Assembly: GCA_015485015.1 (NCBI GenBank) | Contig: WFUK01000261.1 | Span: 1 to 8,180 of the forward strand | DNA from: Paracoccaceae bacterium | GTDB taxonomy: Bacteria > Pseudomonadota > Alphaproteobacteria > Rhodobacterales > Rhodobacteraceae | DNA length: 8,180 nt | Direction: 5' to 3' | Shown here: positions 6,749 through 8,180 of the stretch, piece by piece | Position numbering within the stretch: the stretch's first letter is position 1 | How the letters are laid out: the number at the start of each line of letters is the position of its first letter | Program-made: the position numbers and the translations under genes | Notes under the pieces: model-generated | Databases searched by the model: none | What the model was told of the DNA's origin: nothing | Seen by the model: the letters and a program-made list of their open reading frames with translations, nothing else

Positions 6749-7672
6749 TTGACTATGCCTGAGGCAAAAAAACCCCAGTTTACCGGCGCGATCGGCTTTA
6801 TCGGATTTGGTGAGGCCGGCGCCGCCATTGCCAAAGGGCTTGCCAAAGAGTGCAGCATGGAGATGCGGGCGTTTGACCTCAAAACCACGCTTGGATCAGA
6901 GGCACGGCAGCAAAAGCTGGCTGATTTCAAACGTGCCAATATCGAGGGTTTCGAGTGTGCCGCCGAGAGTGTAAAAGGCGCAAGGCTGGTGTTTTCAGTG
7001 GTGACCGCAGATCAGGCGGTTGACGCCGCGCGCCGCGCCGCAAAAGGGATCGGCCAAGGCTGTTTCTACTTTGATTGCAATTCCTGCGCGCCTGACACCA
7101 AAAAGCAGGCAGCGGCGATAATAAACCGCGCCGGAGGCTGCTATGTCGATGTCGCCATTATGGGCCCGATTGAACCGGCGCAGCACAAAACACCGGTTTT
7201 GATCAGTTGCGAACAGGCGGCCGAGGCGCTGGAGATTATGGAAATGCTTGGCATGTGCGCGCGGGTGGTTTCGCAGGAAGTCGGCGCGGCGGCAACGATC
7301 AAGCTGGTCCGGTCGGTGATGTTTAAGGGCATGGAGGCGCTGGTGGCGGAGTGTTTTTTATCAGCGCGCAAAGCCGGGGTGGAAGAGGAAGTGCTGGCGT
7401 CGCTGGAAAAATCCTTCCCCACCTTTGGCTGGGGGCAGCGGCTGGATTATATGCTGGAGCGCATGATAAAACACGGGCCGCGCCGGGCTGCCGAAATGCG
7501 CGAGGCCGCCCTTACGGTTTCGCAATTGGGCCTGAGTAACACAATGTCGGAAGCATCCGCCGGATGGCAGCAGATGATCGGAGATTTGGGGCTGGACATG
7601 GATAAAGCCGGCTTTAAGGCGCAGGCCGACAGTATTTTGGAGCTATTGGAGTCTTCCAGCAAAGCGGAGTGA
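6749..7672 (+). CDS. NAD(P)-dependent oxidoreductase, beta-hydroxyacid dehydrogenase-like with DUF1932-type C-terminus
   Basis: Substrate unknown. The 307 aa protein has an N-terminal Rossmann fold with GFIGFGEAG (16-24), typical of the 6-phosphogluconate/3-hydroxyisobutyrate dehydrogenase superfamily. It also has FSVVTADQA (82-90), FDCNSCAP (108-115) and a DVAIMGPIEPA stretch (134-144) where the family's DAPVSGG substrate loop normally stands. Next comes GAAATIKLVRS, in which Lys185 is the expected catalytic lysine; the usual Asn four residues on is Ser189. The helical C-terminal domain (about 190-300, with KGMEALVAECFLSARKAG) resembles DUF1932. Start choice: TTG at 6749-6751 lies 8 bases after AAGGAG (6735-6740), while the ATG two codons later would leave 14 bases, so TTG is preferred. 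ligC begins 5 bases after the stop, so the two are surely co-transcribed. That context suggests a role in aromatic catabolism, but no pathway step is left unassigned for it. Confidence 0.85.
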   Translation: MTMPEAKKPQFTGAIGFIGFGEAGAAIAKGLAKECSMEMRAFDLKTTLGSEARQQKLADFKRANIEGFECAAESVKGARLVFSVVTADQAVDAARRAAKGIGQGCFYFDCNSCAPDTKKQAAAIINRAGGCYVDVAIMGPIEPAQHKTPVLISCEQAAEALEIMEMLGMCARVVSQEVGAAATIKLVRSVMFKGMEALVAECFLSARKAGVEEEVLASLEKSFPTFGWGQRLDYMLERMIKHGPRRAAEMREAALTVSQLGLSNTMSEASAGWQQMIGDLGLDMDKAGFKAQADSILELLESSSKAE

Positions 7673-7677
7673 GAGAG

Positions 7678-8180
7678 ATGAAAATTTGTGTAGCAGGGGC
7701 GGCGGGTGCATTTGGCATGAAGCATTTGGACGCGCTCGGTAATATCGAAGGGGTCGAGGTGACCTCGGTTGTGGGCCGCACCCGCGAAACGATCGAGGCC
7801 TTTGCGGCGGCGCGTGGCATTGCCCATGCAACTGTTGATTTGGCAGAAAGCCTGGCGCGGGATGACGTGGATGCGGTGATCCTGTCGACCCCGACCCAGA
7901 TGCATGCCAAACAAGCGATCGCCTGTATGCGCGCTGGCAAACATGTGCTGATCGAAATTCCGATGGCGGATAACCTTGCGGATAGCCAGGAGCTGGTGCG
8001 GGTGCAGCAGGAAACCGGCATGGTGGCAATGGCGGGCCATGTGCGGCGCTTTAATCCTTCCCACCAATGGGTGCATAATAAAATCGCTGCCGGCGATCTG
8101 AACATCCAGCAGCTTGAGGTGGAAACGTATTTCTTCCGCCGCAAAAATATAAATGCGGCTGGCAAAGCCCGAAGCTGGAC
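7678..8180 (+). CDS. ligC: 4-carboxy-2-hydroxymuconate-6-semialdehyde dehydrogenase, C-terminus cut by window edge
   Basis: Gfo/Idh/MocA-family dehydrogenase that oxidises the hemiacetal form of 4-carboxy-2-hydroxymuconate-6-semialdehyde to 2-pyrone-4,6-dicarboxylate with NAD(P)+. It links the dioxygenase to the PDC hydrolase. 167 codons are visible of about 315. Landmarks are the N-terminal dinucleotide loop GAAGAFGMKHL (7-17, one residue longer than in SYK-6 LigC as I recall it), STPTQMHAKQAIACM (70-84), AGKHVLIEIPMAD (86-98), GHVRRFNPSHQWVHNKI (120-136) and VETYFFRRKN (148-157). The last two are strongly LigC-specific. The canonical EKP lysine of the superfamily is Ile94 here, as in known LigC. 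The ATG at 7678-7680 has GGAG eight bases upstream (7666-7669), which runs into the stop codon of the preceding gene, so translation is likely linked to it. ligC is separate from the main catabolic operon and on the opposite strand. Confidence 0.93.
   Translation, partial: MKICVAGAAGAFGMKHLDALGNIEGVEVTSVVGRTRETIEAFAAARGIAHATVDLAESLARDDVDAVILSTPTQMHAKQAIACMRAGKHVLIEIPMADNLADSQELVRVQQETGMVAMAGHVRRFNPSHQWVHNKIAAGDLNIQQLEVETYFFRRKNINAAGKARSW

Noticed and set aside
7447..8165. Long minus-strand frames opposite the 3' end of the oxidoreductase gene and ligC
   Set aside because: They run antisense to clear LigC and dehydrogenase sequences, show low-complexity Arg/Pro/Ala-rich translations and have no domain.

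Overview
This window is a compact aromatic catabolism locus. It encodes almost all of the protocatechuate 4,5-cleavage (meta-cleavage) pathway, together with the entry enzyme that makes protocatechuate from 4-hydroxybenzoate. No rRNA, tRNA, CRISPR array, insertion sequence or phage gene is visible. Base composition is moderately GC-rich with AT-rich control regions. The protein sequences and the gene mix (lig-type dioxygenase with gal-type lower-pathway enzymes) suggest a Gram-negative proteobacterium, most likely an alphaproteobacterium of the Rhodobacterales (Roseobacter-like) type. That placement is an inference from protein flavour and was not tested by any search.

Minus strand, read from 5323 down to 1: one tightly packed operon in the order 4-oxalomesaconate hydratase (galB type), 4-carboxy-4-hydroxy-2-oxoadipate aldolase (ligK type), 4-oxalomesaconate tautomerase (galD type), 2-pyrone-4,6-dicarboxylate hydrolase (ligI), protocatechuate 4,5-dioxygenase small and large subunits (ligA, ligB), and 4-hydroxybenzoate 3-monooxygenase (pobA, cut by the left window edge). 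The first six genes overlap end to start by 4, 8, 8, 1 and 1 bases, and pobA follows ligB after 21 bases.

Centre: a 123-base AT-rich divergent region (5324-5446) separates the operon from a plus-strand LysR-type regulator. The regulator is unusually long (401 aa) because its DNA-binding module appears twice in tandem. The intergenic region holds a good extended -10 for the regulator, an imperfect palindrome of LysR-box form, and a short direct repeat.

Right, plus strand: after a 96-base gap with an imperfect hairpin comes a second small transcription unit. It holds a DUF1932-type NAD(P)-dependent oxidoreductase of unknown substrate and, 5 bases later, ligC (4-carboxy-2-hydroxymuconate-6-semialdehyde dehydrogenase), which runs off the right edge.

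Together: PobA converts 4-hydroxybenzoate to protocatechuate; LigAB opens the ring to 4-carboxy-2-hydroxymuconate-6-semialdehyde (CHMS); LigC oxidises CHMS to 2-pyrone-4,6-dicarboxylate (PDC); LigI hydrolyses PDC to 4-oxalomesaconate (OMA); GalD and GalB tautomerise and hydrate it to 4-carboxy-4-hydroxy-2-oxoadipate (CHA); and LigK cleaves CHA to pyruvate and oxaloacetate. The route is complete within about 8 kb. The points that do not follow from the known pathway are the double-HTH regulator and the DUF1932 dehydrogenase.
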